DNA of 64,000 nt from Uloborus plumipes (lineage: Eukaryota; Arthropoda; Arachnida; Araneae; Uloboridae). Each line of letters begins with the position of its first letter. Positions within the stretch are counted from its first letter, which is position 1. The translations under genes and the position numbers were made by a program. This document shows positions 13,944 through 25,473 of the stretch, one piece after another. The notes beneath the pieces are model-generated. The model ran no database searches and was not told where the DNA came from. It saw nothing but the letters and a program-made list of their open reading frames with translations. The stretch lies in assembly GCA_038373865.1 (NCBI GenBank), contig JAXGGA010003381.1, positions 39,808 through 103,807 of the forward strand. The letters run 5' to 3'.

Positions 13944-14515
13944 AATAACTTTTGAATGAACATTCCGATTTGGACAAACTTTTTTTTTTTGGAAAGATCT
14001 CGGCGAGTACAGTTCATTCCCATATTTGATCTTTCGATTTGAACAATTTTTGGTTCAACTTTGAACCGTTCAAACAACCTGTCCCGCGATGCTAACTTTT
14101 GAGTGAACAGTCTGATTTGAACAAACTTTTTTTCGTTCGAAAGATCTTATCAAGGATACTTCATTCCCGTATTTACATTTCCGATTTGAACAATTTTTCG
14201 TTCAACATTGAACCGCTCACGCAAGCTGTCACCCCTAATAACTTTTGAGTGAACAGTTTGATTTAAATAAACTTTTTTTTTTTGTTCAACGGATCTCAGC
14301 AAGGCTATTTCATTACCGTATTTAAATTTTCAATTTGAACATTTTTTCGTTCAACATTGAACCGTTCAAGCAACCTTTCCCCACCTAATAACTATTAAGT
14401 GAACCGTCCGAATGGAATAAACTTTTTTTTATTTGAAAGATCTCGGAAAGGCTCATTCCCATATTTCGCTTTTTGACTTGAACCATTTTTCGTTCAATAT
14501 TGAACCGTTCAGGAA
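13944..14515 (+). repeat. Four-copy tandem repeat, unit about 146-160 bp
   Basis: Each unit starts with AATAACTTTTGAGTGAAC or a close variant, at about 13944, 14091, 14237 and 14397. Each goes on through a T-rich run, GAAAGATCTC, a CATTCCC-TATTT stretch and TTCGTTCAAC-TTGAACCGTTC. The units differ by roughly a tenth to a fifth of their bases by eye, so the array is old. The phrase CCGATTTGGACAAA in unit 1 also resembles the dispersed repeat at 63795-64000, which suggests the array grew from a member of that family. Confidence 0.85.
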
Positions 14516-16244
14516 AAAAAATTTAACATTAGCGTCTACGGGGAATTTAAGTTGAACGTTGATCCTGAACTTAAAGTCGGATTTCCTTCAAACTAACTTT
14601 GTAAGAAAATGATTTTGATAAATAATGTTTGTAAAGTACTTTTTTGAATAATCTTCTGTGAGGACTCAGATTCCTACTCCCACTCCGCAAACATGGCGGA
14701 AATGCAGGCTCAGAAAAAAAAATGACTGACTGTGCAGACGATTTTTTGTTTATTTATTCATTTGTTTAATTTTATTTATTTATTGTTATTATTTTTTTCT
14801 TTTGGCAAACGATTTTTTAAACAAAAATTCTTCATTCACGAGCGCATTTTATTCTTTATTTTCTTTATTTATATTTAACATTTATGTTTAGTTATTTATT
14901 TATTTTTTTTTTTAAAACGTTGAGGATTTTTTCTACGGACGAACTGTAACAGTTATGTTCTTTAAAAGGTGCGACAAAACTTTTTTTATTCGTTTATTTA
15001 CTTTTTACGTGTCTATTTCATCTTATAAGAGGGGTATATTTTGCATTAGAAATCAGCTTTAAGTGCTAAAAAGGTATGTTTGACATAATTTTCAGTCTCA
15101 GATAATCAAGAGAATAATGATCAGATGCTAGAATGCCGATGTCGATGTACGGGAAAGTAGGCTCGTTTAGTTCTTGACAGAACTTCTTGTTTTTATTTTA
15201 ACATTTGTTTTGCTAAATTTGATTTTATTGTTTTGCTGTAAATATACTGTTAATATCCAAAAGAACTTTTGAAAATTACTGCGAGGATAATTAATGTTAG
15301 AAATACTTTTTTAAGAATTCATTTGTAAAAAATCGTAGGTGGATAGGTGTAAAAAAAACTTTAGAATTGATATGAAATAAGTTATCATTAGTGATTTATT
15401 CTGTGTAGTTTTTTTTAACTATTTTTGGAACGTTCCTTTCGCATATATTTTTTTCCTTCACTGATAAGGATAAATCTCATTCAGCCATTGCTGTAAATAT
15501 TCCCAAAATTTGCAAAAAGACATTTTTGAGAATTACTACGATGACAAATTATATTGCAGTTCTTAAAAAGTCAGGAGTAAAACTTCCTATACGAAACATT
15601 GTAAATATAACTTTGAAATTGATATAAATGTGTTTTAGCAAAAGGAACAAACTCGAGTGGCTTGTTGTTTTAATGTAATTGTCTACCATAATGAATGTTT
15701 GTCTCTTCATTGTTTATCATTATAAATGTTCCCTAACGGTGATAAATATTCCCCATTTATCATTTCCTGCGTGTGGGTTTAGCATTTTGTTAGGAACAGT
15801 TGATTAAATTGATAGAATGTAGCGGTGGTAGACAGATTTACACGAGGAAAAAGCGGAAGTTACGCTCCGACATAATTGAAGCTGTCTCTCCGGCTCTGTA
15901 AAATAGCACAGCGCACACGCAGTCCAATTGTGGGTAGTTGTAACATGCCATTTCCCGGCTGATAATTGGTTGCTGATTTTGATTGAGATTTATGTAACTC
16001 ATGTTATGGAACTTTTTATCTTTATTTTTCTACAGAAGTATAGTTAGGTGATTCATGTGTTGGGGGAGATTTAAGTCTTTATTTAACATAAATAAGTAAG
16101 TATACACCATAGGGAAAGGAGGGGGGTCGACTTTGGAGGGTATTAGTTATGACGCCACGTACGTGTAAATTTTTGATGCAGTGAAGGCAGCTACTCTATG
16201 CTACAAGAAAATATTTCTAAGTTACTTCTTAATCTTATTGTGTA
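14516..16244. other. AT-rich non-coding DNA
   Basis: No gene is seen. There are T-rich and TTTA-rich low-complexity stretches near 14750-14910. A somewhat GC-richer patch at about 15840-15960 has no open frame or motif that I can assign. Confidence 0.5.
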
Positions 16245-16477
16245 CTTCTGAGCCAGAACGACGTTAGTCCAAAAATGGCGATTTTCACTTTATTACTGCA
16301 TTGTATGTAGAATCTTATTTCGCATCGACTCATGAAAACGTTATTCCATAAAAGAAATTCCTTCACAATCATTTAGCAGCGTTAAAAGAGCGCTAGTACA
16401 TCCTTTGCATACATCCAACAATCGTTTTTCCCCTCTCCTGAAAAGTTACAAAAGGACTTACGTTAGTCTTTCTGAGG
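16245..16477. mobile_element. MITE, TA target, family copy 1
   Basis: This 233-bp element has terminal inverted repeats of the form CCTCAGAACCAGAAC (here CTTCTGAGCCAGAACG on the left) and is flanked by TA. A second copy lies at 55756-55992, and the two align along their whole length through shared blocks such as AAATTCCTTCACAAT and CATCCTTTGCAT. TA flanks and size suggest a Tc1/mariner- or pogo-type MITE. There is no coding capacity. Confidence 0.75.
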
Positions 16478-16625
16478 TACAATAATCCAATAGATTCACT
16501 GTGATATTGTGCGTAGTTTCTTTATATTTTAGTGTTCTTACTGCTGCCAACGTTGTAGGATAACATTTCTCGTCACACTAAATCAAGAAAGGTGGTCAAC
16601 TATAAATTGGCAAATAATGGAGATA

Positions 16626-17169
16626 CAGTGGACGCCTGTTAATTGAATCAATCGACCGCTTTAATGATTGAAATTGTCAAAAACAACAAAATCTAATTTT
16701 GTTGAGTTTCTCGCTTTATTGAATCGAAATTGTTTAGAACAAACGTGGTTCACATAAGCAGCGGCTACCAGTGGTGTAGCTAGGGGTTGGCAGGAGTGGC
16801 TCTTGCTACGGGTGCAGCAACCAGGGGGTGGCAAAGTTAGACAAAAAATTGTTTTTAATATATTTGTAGAAAAACATTAAAGAAAAATAAAAGAGTAAGA
16901 CTAAGAGCTAGAGGGGAAGATGAAACATCTAATGAGAAAGAGCATCATTCATCATTAAAAACATTTAAAAAAATTAAAAACGAATGTCAGAGTTGCAATA
17001 TTGTCTTTTAACTTACCGAATAATAAAAATTTTCTGAATAAGAAATTGTTTTGGGAGGTCACAGTGACCTCCCATGATCTCCCATCATAACTACCATGTG
17101 GGGGTGGGCGCAATTTCTTAAATTCGCCACGGGCGCTGGAACCCCTAAGTACGCTACTGGCGGCTACTG
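16626..17169. mobile_element. Pogo-type MITE interrupted by a hAT MITE
   Basis: The left end, CAGTGGACGCCTGTTAATTG, follows a TA at 16624-16625. The right end, GCGGCTACTG, is followed by TA at 17170-17171. Without the inner hAT element (16769-17159 plus one duplication copy) this MITE is about 145 bp. Related copies lie at 24844-25005 and, in the opposite orientation, at 31137-31298; they share CCGCTTTAAT and TTGATTGAAT-type blocks. The TA duplications and CAGTG ends fit the pogo/Tigger group, which is inference. Confidence 0.65.
16769..17159. mobile_element. hAT-type MITE, 391 bp, 8-bp target duplication
   Basis: The element begins CAGTGGTGTAGCTAGGGGTT and ends in the inverted form AACCCCTAAGTACGCTACTG. 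A perfect 8-bp duplication, GCGGCTAC, flanks it at 16761-16768 and 17160-17167. The 8-bp duplication and CAGTGGYGTA ends are classic for the hAT superfamily. It contains the palindrome AGGTCACAGTGACCT at 17056-17070 and no coding sequence. It inserted into an older MITE. Confidence 0.9.
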
Positions 17170-17564
17170 TACTGTTGTTTTAGGTTAGAGCGGCATTTCA
17201 ATGACCTTATAGTTTTTTAATTGCGTATGATTTTAAATATATTGTTTCACTGTTCTGTGTGCATTTTGGTGATGTAATTATAAAATTTGTTGTTCACTAA
17301 TCGAAAAAAAAGTTATAAATGAAAACGTGTGTGTTAAGTGTTTTACTATACGTTTGAAGAAAAATAAGTTAATTTTTAGCAAACATGAGCATACGTTCTT
17401 TTTGCGTCCTTCCCCACCGTCGTTTTTCTTCTCACTTTTGGGAGAAGGAAATTGGATTTCCTTAAAAGCATTTGCTATTTTCACACAGTTTTAGACTTTA
17501 AAAGCACAGAAAATCTTATCGGAAAATTCTGGTCAATGTGATACAAAATAAGGAGAAAACTTAC

Positions 17565-17619
17565 GCAGCAAATCATGTGTCCTTTGGGGGATTGAAATCT
17601 GAAGGCATTGAGCATTTCC
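17565..17619 (-). CDS. Candidate internal micro-exon, unknown protein
   Basis: On the minus strand a T-rich stretch ending in TATATATATTTTAG could be an acceptor, and CTGC followed by GTAAGTTTT is a strong donor consensus. The 55-bp exon between them is open in two frames; the more protein-like one reads EMLNAFRFQSPKGHMICC. Such acceptor-donor pairs arise by chance in AT-rich DNA, so this is weakly supported. I do not recognise the protein. Confidence 0.22.
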
Positions 17620-19470
17620 CTAAAATATATATAAAATCAAGAATAAACCACACCATCGATCTTTTTCAAATATCATAAGCTGAATCATTTGCAGCTGTTT
17701 CAAAGTCGATGAATATTTGAAAATTTATTTTAAATCAATATAATATCAAATGGGCGGAAAATGTATGCGCTTTTCTATATCTTAAAGTGATTGAAATGCA
17801 AAGCCTAACATTTAATTGCTTGTTTATTGAAAAACGGATTATAGACAATGCATCAATGCTAATAGTTACTTATTAAACAATTTTTGATTAAGCAAATCAC
17901 TGGTTGATAACAAATATTTCGGAATATATTTTAAGGTACATTTTGTTCACACTTGACTGCAGTCCTATTTTGAGAAACATGATATGTTTACAAACTTTAT
18001 TGAAGGATCCTACTGTTATTTTGTTCGGTCGAACTCTCTTTTTTCCAGCGAAAATTCACCAATGGAAAATTCGTTAAATATTGTAAACAGTCTAGATATA
18101 TCTGAAGAGTTAAGATATTTTTATCAAAATTAATTGGAAATAAAAATCACCAGTTCGTATCAGCTAAGAAGAGTTTCATCTGGCACTAATTTGATAACGG
18201 ATGATAAAGATGCATTCAAAAAGAAAAACGCATCGAAGAACATCACTTAATTGAGTCCAAAAAAGGGTTTCTTCATTAAATTAATAAAGTTTGAGGTAGA
18301 TATATTTATGGAAGCATAAATAAACAAATAAATAGAATAAAAATAACAAAAAATATTTTTATACTCTTCTTTCGATTATAAGTCAAAAGAGCACAACATT
18401 TATCTTGTTAAACATTTCTCTTTAATGAAAAAAAATCTAAACACAGGTAATAATATATAATATTCTGAACTCATATTTATGATTTACCTGTTTCAACAGC
18501 AATCAATTCTACTGGAATGACTTAATTATGAAATACATGTCTCTGACATGCATTTGAATCAGATTCTTATGCGCTCATTGAATCTATGAAAATTTCAAGT
18601 TAACATCCTCTTACTTTAAATAGCTGTATTTATTTTATTTGTTTGTATTCGAAGGTGAATTAATATTGAAACCAAGTGGAATGTACTAAAGATGTTGATA
18701 TAGTTTGAAAGAGACCGTAATTTCATTACGGAAACCGGTTTGAATGTTGCATATTTTTCGAACTTGTGCCAACCAATTAAGAAACTGTAATTAAATTTGT
18801 GTAATCATCTGAGAAAGGGGAACTAATTAAACAATCAAAGCGGAAATTTCTAAACTGAAATTTATGACTAAATTAAAGATAAATATTCTTACTTTAAATG
18901 AAAAATTATAATCGTTTTATAAGTTAGCGTTGTCGATCGAGCTTCGAGGATATCGCTCTATTTGTTTTAGTGTTTATTATTATTTGCATACCTTAATCGA
19001 GACACATCTTTCACATTAATCTTGACACATCTGGCGGTAACAAATTTCTGATTAAATTAAATTGATGAACTTGCTAGTTTAAAAAGCAAAAGAAGTCAAA
19101 TTAGTAATTGCATTATATTACATTGCTTTCAATTCATGACAATAGTTTATTCTCTTACCAAGATTTACAGTCATCGATATTTAGACGACACACTGATTTT
19201 ATTTAAATATTTGAAATAGTTTACTTTGAGAATTAATTTCGGTATTTATTAAGCGTAAAAGTAGTTTGCTTTACAATTCGAGGTTTTGTTAGATTTAAGC
19301 AGGCTACCAATTACCAAACTGTTGAGGCTCAACTAACGTTTTATTTGTTACTACTTTCTTTTATTAAGCTTTAAAAAAGTTTTTTTTTCTTTATTTTGAA
19401 GTTTCGGTAAATTTAAAATGTGACTAAATTACCATGCCATAGTCTTGCGAATCAAAAGTGCACTTATACC
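17620..19470. other. AT-rich non-coding DNA
   Basis: No gene or repeat unit could be recognised. The sequence is low in GC throughout, with no open frame of protein-like composition. Confidence 0.55.
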
Positions 19471-20162
19471 CAGGGCTGCGGAGTCGGAGTCGAAGAGTCG
19501 GAGTCGGACTGATTTTGGACCAAAGGAGTCGGAGTCGGAGTCGCTGAAAAACATGTCGACTCCGACTCCGACCATCTCCGATTTGGATGAAATTTTATGG
19601 AGGTGAAAACATATCTTTGAAACTAACAGATACAAGTTTTCAGCGTCCAATACCCAAATCCTAAGCATCTAGAATCATTAAAAAGGGCTTCAAATAAAGG
19701 GTCTTTGCAGCAAAAATGCAATGTGTTAAAATAAAGTCTGGCCATTTAACAAGAAAAGGATTAGTTTTGTACGGAGTCAAATGACAAGAGCGACACGTGT
19801 CTATTGCTCTGGAGATAATGAACTTTTTGGGAGGTCACAGTGACCTCCGAGAATTGAGATAAATGTGGTGAAATTACCTGTGAGAATTCTTAAGAAAATT
19901 GAACTTTTTGAGAGGTCACAATGACCTCTCATGACCTCCGACTGGGATACTCCAGCTTGCTATCCCCAACCCCCCCTAAAGTGAGTCCTGGCTACGACCA
20001 TGAATAAAAATGAAACTTTGTTTAGGGTTTTTCCCTCTTCATATTTAGGTAAAAAAAAATTAAAAAAAAAGCGGGAGTCGGAGTCGGAGTCGGAGTCGAA
20101 AGTTTTAAAATCCCGGAGTCGGAGTCGGAGTCGACCATTTTTCCTCCGACTCCGCAGCCCTG
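19471..20162. mobile_element. hAT-type MITE, 692 bp, perfect 8-bp target duplication
   Basis: The left end CAGGGCTGCGGAGTCGGAGT and its inverted copy at the right end (finishing CTCCGCAGCCCTG) enclose the element. A perfect 8-bp duplication, CTTATACC, lies at 19463-19470 and 20163-20170. Just inside both ends sit runs of the hexamer GGAGTC, repeated three or more times on each side, which make the terminal repeats long and sequence-simple. The interior carries AGGTCACAGTGACCT at 19832-19846 and AGGTCACAATGACCT at 19913-19927. It has no transposase. The size and duplication place it in hAT. Confidence 0.93.
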
Positions 20163-20170
20163 CTTATACC

Positions 20171-21206
20171 GGGCTCAACTTACCAATTAAGACCGATTTC
20201 TAGAAAAAAAAAAGGTGTGAACTTACTATTTTTAAGAGTGATTATTTCAGTTTACATGTATTTTCTTCAGACACTCATTCCTGCTCATCTCAAGGATTAC
20301 TCTGAAAAGATTTAGTAGCAATCCTTAATAACTTCAACATTTTGCTCATGTTAAACGGGTGTGCCAAAATTCAAGTCCTGAAGACATCGATTTAAGGCTG
20401 TGATTAATCAAACCATATTAAGGATATGATTAATGCCGTTTTAGATTGATTTGACTCTTTGAATTGCTAAATATCTGTTGTTAGTGTTTTTATCTTAGCA
20501 AGGCAGATTGCAGTCAGTCTGATTACAGGTTTCATTATTATTTAAACCGATATTAAGTCAGTCCACTAAGAAAAGTACTCAGCAACCCAGACATAAAAAA
20601 CGTACCATTAAAACGTATCATATTTATGTATGCAGTCAGCTCTGAAAACTAACTGTTGAGCGTTTTACGAAATAGCAGCATTTATGTACTTTTTAGGTAA
20701 TATATTTTATATTACATTTATGTACAAAATGTTATATTTTTGAATTACATCTGGAGGTTTTCACTTTAATAAGATTTGAAGTGAACAAAACGCATTTTCT
20801 AGTTCTTATTTTTCGCAAAATGTGTCAAAAAATGGCAGAAAAATTAGAGTATAAAAAATGGATTGTAACAGTTTTCTTAAAATAAATATAATTATTTCTC
20901 TGTATTTAATTTGCATTCCTTTGATACATTTTGTTGCTGTTCAAGTTCAATATTGTCAAAATCCATGGCATCTACTTATTAGTTATTCATCTACTTATTA
21001 GTGCTATAATTATTTACATTGCACAGTGTGTGTATATTGACAAATGGCGCAATATGAAGATAAAATCTTGCGATCAAATTAATATTTCTTGTTCTTTAAA
21101 CGGCGTCAAACATGCCTAAAATCATTGAACCAATTTTAAAAAATCCGCTCCTAAAAGCAGTATCTAATGTGCATAAATATCCACATTTTAAAGTGTAACA
21201 TGGTGG
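20171..21206. other. AT-rich non-coding DNA
   Basis: No gene or element could be recognised. The 62-codon plus-strand frame at 20931-21119 has no motif and looks like chance. Confidence 0.55.
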
Positions 21207-21210
21207 ATAT

Positions 21211-22348
21211 AGGTGATTCTACAAAAATGGGCAAATTTGTGTTCCATACTGATTGCTCTTTTTGTTTTTAATTTAATAAAAATCTATTTTGGGGATATTT
21301 TTATGCGTCTTTTGTTCTATAATTTTCTTTATCAACAATGTCAATATTTAATTATTATTCATTTAAAAAAAAGGATATTCGATTGAAATGTCATCCACAT
21401 GCCCTGTCCCATAGGTGCAATTTTCACAATCAATGGAATATAGATTTTTAAAAAATAAGTGATTTTTTTTCAAGAGTTTTTTATTTATAAATATGAATGT
21501 ATGCAAGATGTAAATCACAAAAAAAAAGCAAAATAATATGAAAATAATATCGCTAAAAGTTAATCTAAACTTTGTCCCAGCGATTATCAGTCATCAACAT
21601 GTCTAAAAAGTATAGATATTTTTCTCTGAAATGTTTTATTTCAAAATCTGGCAACACATCTTAAAATAAAGCATGGAACTTTGTTATTCCTGGCTGAGGA
21701 TTAATTTTCTGTTCTGCAATTACTTTTTGATAAAAAGCAAGCTAAACTCAACTTTCAAGGCAAGTGTTTTTTATCTTTGTCATTAACATGCCCCACAGAA
21801 TGCATGTAAAATGTACATGTAAATAAATTTTGATAATGAATAATCCTAAGGCTTACATTTGTGGGTTCTAATTCGAAGTGAAGCCGAAAAATATTCAGAT
21901 ATGACTTTTGGAGAACACAATTACTTGTGATTTGTCATTCACATGCCCTTTTTCTATTGTCATTCACATGCCCCAATGTAAGGCACGTGGATGAATCAAA
22001 AGCCAAACTATGACAGTACAATGTTTAAAAATTATGTCTAACAGTTTACAGGTTAAAAAATTCCATTAATATACCTATTGTGTTTGTGTTATTCACATAC
22101 TTACTGTGTTATATTCACATACCCATTGTGTCATCCACATGTCCTTTTTATCATTCACCTTCAAAATTCGCCTTCAAAAAATAAAAATCCAAAAATACAA
22201 TAAAATACAAACATTTAAGCTCTGCTGATATTTTATTTTAATTATGTAACTTATCAAGTGCTTTGCTGATTTTTTTCAGATTTTTAATTTTAAATTAATT
22301 TTTTGAAATCTACATGTTGGAAATATTCCCATTTTTGCAGAATCACCC
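21211..22348. mobile_element. TIR element of 1138 bp with dispersed TCATTCACATGCCC motif
   Basis: The ends are inverted copies of GGTGATTCTRCAAAAATGGG (left at 21212, right ending 22347). The 4-bp sequence ATAT flanks both sides (21207-21210 and 22349-22352), so it looks like a DNA transposon with a 4-bp target duplication. Between the ends, variants of GTCATTCACATGCCC occur at least eight times: near 21390, 21590, 21779, 21934, 21959, 22088, 22112 and 22130, all on the plus strand and unevenly spaced. There is no transposase frame. I cannot name the superfamily. The repeated motif may be a set of subterminal binding sites. Confidence 0.75.
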
Positions 22349-22352
22349 ATAT

Positions 22353-24005
22353 ACGTATTAGCGAAACTTGGATTTCTAAATTTTTATTATGTAAATTTTA
22401 TATGTTTGCTCGAACCTCGCTTAATTTCAGAACCTGATTTGTACATTATACCTACATGAAAAATTGGCTTAAAAGTTTATTTGCATTCCTCACCTCTCAA
22501 AGAAATATTGCTTGTTAGATCAGGCTGAAAAGATACAAACTTCTCTCCCCACAGACCCCTAAAGATAAAGCACTTATTTCTTTTCAAAAGCAATAAATTT
22601 CTCCGTATGTATTCTTAATATCCCCCGCTGTTATAAACTTATGTTAAAAATTCTCTGCGTGTGGTCTTCATTGTGAGGCACGCTCCGCTTTCTTTTGTAG
22701 AGCATGTATGTTACCATTTCCATAAGTTTGAGTGACAGCTTATTATATCTTTGTCGAACTTGTCGACGCTGCAACCAGGAAAATGGCGCTGATTCCTGAA
22801 CAAAAGTTTCTTGCGTTTAACATCGTAAGTTGTAAGAGTGCCGAGTTAATTAAGTTGTTGCTTTTCTGCTTGTGAGCAACAGCTTACTTTATTAGGCTGC
22901 ATCTACCTTATTTGTTAATACAAATAGCTAATTTTGGACCGCTGCTGAGAGTTTATTAAGAATTAATTGTACGCCATTGTGAGTGCTCGTTGCCTCATAT
23001 GTTCTATGCATTTATTCGATGGCTTTCTAAGTTATTCTTCGTCATAGGGAAGTATGGTATGTGACATTTGTTGTGATAAGTAAGATCATCATTTAATTGT
23101 ACTAAACCTGTGTTAATGAGGATTTTTCTGACGAAGTTCTGAATTTGATTAGTTTGAGGGTCTTTATTTTAGTTTTCTCAAAATCTTGTGCTCAACGCGT
23201 CATATCATATCATAACGTCATACCTTATTTGTCATTTGTAGTATTTATTTATTTATTTCTTTGATTGACTGCTATTTCTATTGTATACTGGTCATATTAT
23301 TCTGTCATATCTGTCTCCTGTTGTAGATTTCCCTATACCCTCCTGATTTTCCATATCTTTTACGTGTTCAGTTTGTTTCCTTTAGGCTGAAAGTAATTTT
23401 TCTGTGTGTATTTTTATGGTATTTGTTTTCAATTATTTCCTCTTTTATGTCTCATCATAATATTATTGTGTAGTGCAGCTACCAATTCTACAAACTATGT
23501 TGGAAAAAGGCCTGATTGTTTCTGAAACAGGTCTTTAGTTCTAGTTTTAATGTACCATCAATTCTGGCGTTGCTGACGTTTTTTCCGTTACTTCTTTTTA
23601 ACTTTCATAGTTTTATTGTGTCATTATTAATTACTTGGGAACTTAGATCACTCTCGATTTTAATATTTTCAAAAGATTTGAAACTTCAATGTATTAATTA
23701 CATCTTTTTTTTAAGGACTAAACTTCCCAAAAAATCCACTTTTCATTATTTCAATGTCTTTGTACAAATCCCATCATGCTTTTATTTTTAATTTTTTTTT
23801 AATTTTCCAACTTTAAGCATTCTTTCCAGTACGTTCGTGTTCTTTTTGCAATTTATTTATTTCATTATTCATTTATTTATTTTCAAAATTCATGTTTCAC
23901 ATATGCTTTACTCATGTCCATCACGCACGTACCAATTTTCCTCCTATTTCTTACATATCCTTTCTATCCTCTAATCCAGCTCTACACTAATGAATACAGC
24001 GTTTA
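22353..24005. other. AT-rich non-coding DNA
   Basis: No gene is supported. The 91-codon plus-strand frame at 23516-23791 is rich in Phe and Leu and has no recognised motif. TTTA-type simple repeats occur near 23243-23260 and 23850-23880. Confidence 0.5.
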
Positions 24006-24256
24006 AGATATTGGATATTACGTTTCAATAAGCCTCCATGCGTTTTCGAATTTCAGCTGAGGCTATTAAATTGTTCCAGTGTGCTTCTCCTAATGTGTCT
24101 ATCTTCTCCGTGCATACCTTGCAAAGCTAATAAGTAGTTGACTATAGCAGAGGCCTTTGCTTTCAGAGTGCAAATGCTCATCCAGTATTTCAAATGGCAC
24201 TTTGCTTCAAACACGGGTCGGAGTATCGCATTGTAGAGTGCTCCATTCAGTGCCAT
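24006..24256 (-). pseudogene. Possible coding relic, unidentified
   Basis: A minus-strand frame from 24256 gives 67 codons with a protein-like composition (segments AILRPVFEAK, LLALQGMHGED, RRSTLEQFNSL), then a TGA near 24053. The same frame continues as KTHGGLLKRNIQYLKRC to a stop near 24006. A frame with only one internal stop over about 80 codons in AT-rich DNA suggests an old gene or transposase remnant. I could not assign it to any family. Confidence 0.3.
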
Positions 24257-24843
24257 GTGATTGTGGCTGAGGACATTTTAAGGTATGTTTGGATTTCGAA
24301 AAGTATTGATTTCTAAGTATTGGGAAAATCAATAGTTGTTGATAGTTGTTGTCGTCAGCAGCCAGCCACTACTTACCGATGAGAGATTGTATTAAAATAC
24401 GATGAAATTTGTGTCGGTTATTTTGCAAGGACATCTCTTTTGACATAAGGAATTAACAGCAAAAAAAAAAGTTACTCTGCGAAAACTTTCAGCGTAGACT
24501 GAATTTGATGCATTTAATTATCCAGAAGAATGGTTTTGAATGTTTTTTTTTTGTCACGATGATATTTTGTCAAATATTTACGATAATCTTAGTAATATCC
24601 ACAAAATATTCTAATTAAATCGCTTGAAGTTTGCTTACAAGACACGTTATTGTTTACTGTTCTCTACGATTAAGGTCAATCATGGAAGTTTTACAATCTA
24701 CTACCTTAAGAGATGGTTTTACGGCATTAAAAGTTGGTACTTAAACAAAAGTAGTCTATTGTTGGAAAATTGCTGTGACTAACATGTTTTCGAAACATTG
24801 CTTGTCCGTAATATTGTATAGTTTTAAAGTAAAGTTAGGAGTA

Positions 24844-25005
24844 CTGTGAAGGGTAGTTAATTGAATCGGCGGATACTGGTTGATTGAATTAACCGCTTTA
24901 ATACATAAAATCGTCGGAAACAGAACAGAATCCACCTTTATTAAATTAGCCGTTTTATTAAATTAAACTTCAGAACAAACGATATTCATATAAGCTGCGG
25001 CCACT
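24844..25005. mobile_element. Pogo-type MITE, degenerate copy
   Basis: This is a degenerate relative of the MITE at 16626 and 31137. It shares GTTAATTGAATCGGCGGAT, AACCGCTTTAAT, CAGAACAAACGA and the right end TAAGCTGCGGCCACT. The terminal CAGTG is worn, and a block near the left end seems duplicated (two GATTGAATT-type phrases). Confidence 0.55.
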
Positions 25006-25009
25006 ATAT

Positions 25010-25473
25010 ATTCTTTAAGTAATCATCTTTGCTATTTGATATTGCACCCAATATATTTGTAACTAAATTTTTAAAATTGATTTTTGTCTTCAATATTTGA
25101 CTAGAAATGAAAAACAAATCAAGTTAAATTAAAAAATAAAAATAAAAAGTTTTTTTTTTTTAATGCAAAAATTTCCTATGTACAAAGCGGAACAAAATTT
25201 TCCAAAGATCGCAATGGCTGTGTGTACCAGATGCAAGTTTTTGTTTCATTTATTATTATTATTTTTAATGTTTTGGCTCTCCTAAAAAGTGTGCTTCTTC
25301 GAATTTAGGTTATTTTCCATCTCCCGTCCTCATATTCACGCCATAAATCCTCAGTTATGATTCTACAAAAAATATGTTACGTACTTGTATGAATAAAAAT
25401 AGATCCTTTGTTTTGTACTTCATAACATTCGAAGACGCTCATACTCCTTTTTTGTAATCATAATAATTTATCA
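25010..25473. other. AT-rich non-coding DNA
   Basis: Nothing is recognised in this spacer between the degenerate MITE and the Helitron. Confidence 0.5.

Noticed and set aside
21390..22150. Repeated 15-bp motif resembling a CRISPR array
   Set aside because: Spacing is irregular, copies vary, and the DNA is clearly eukaryotic. It lies within a TIR transposon.
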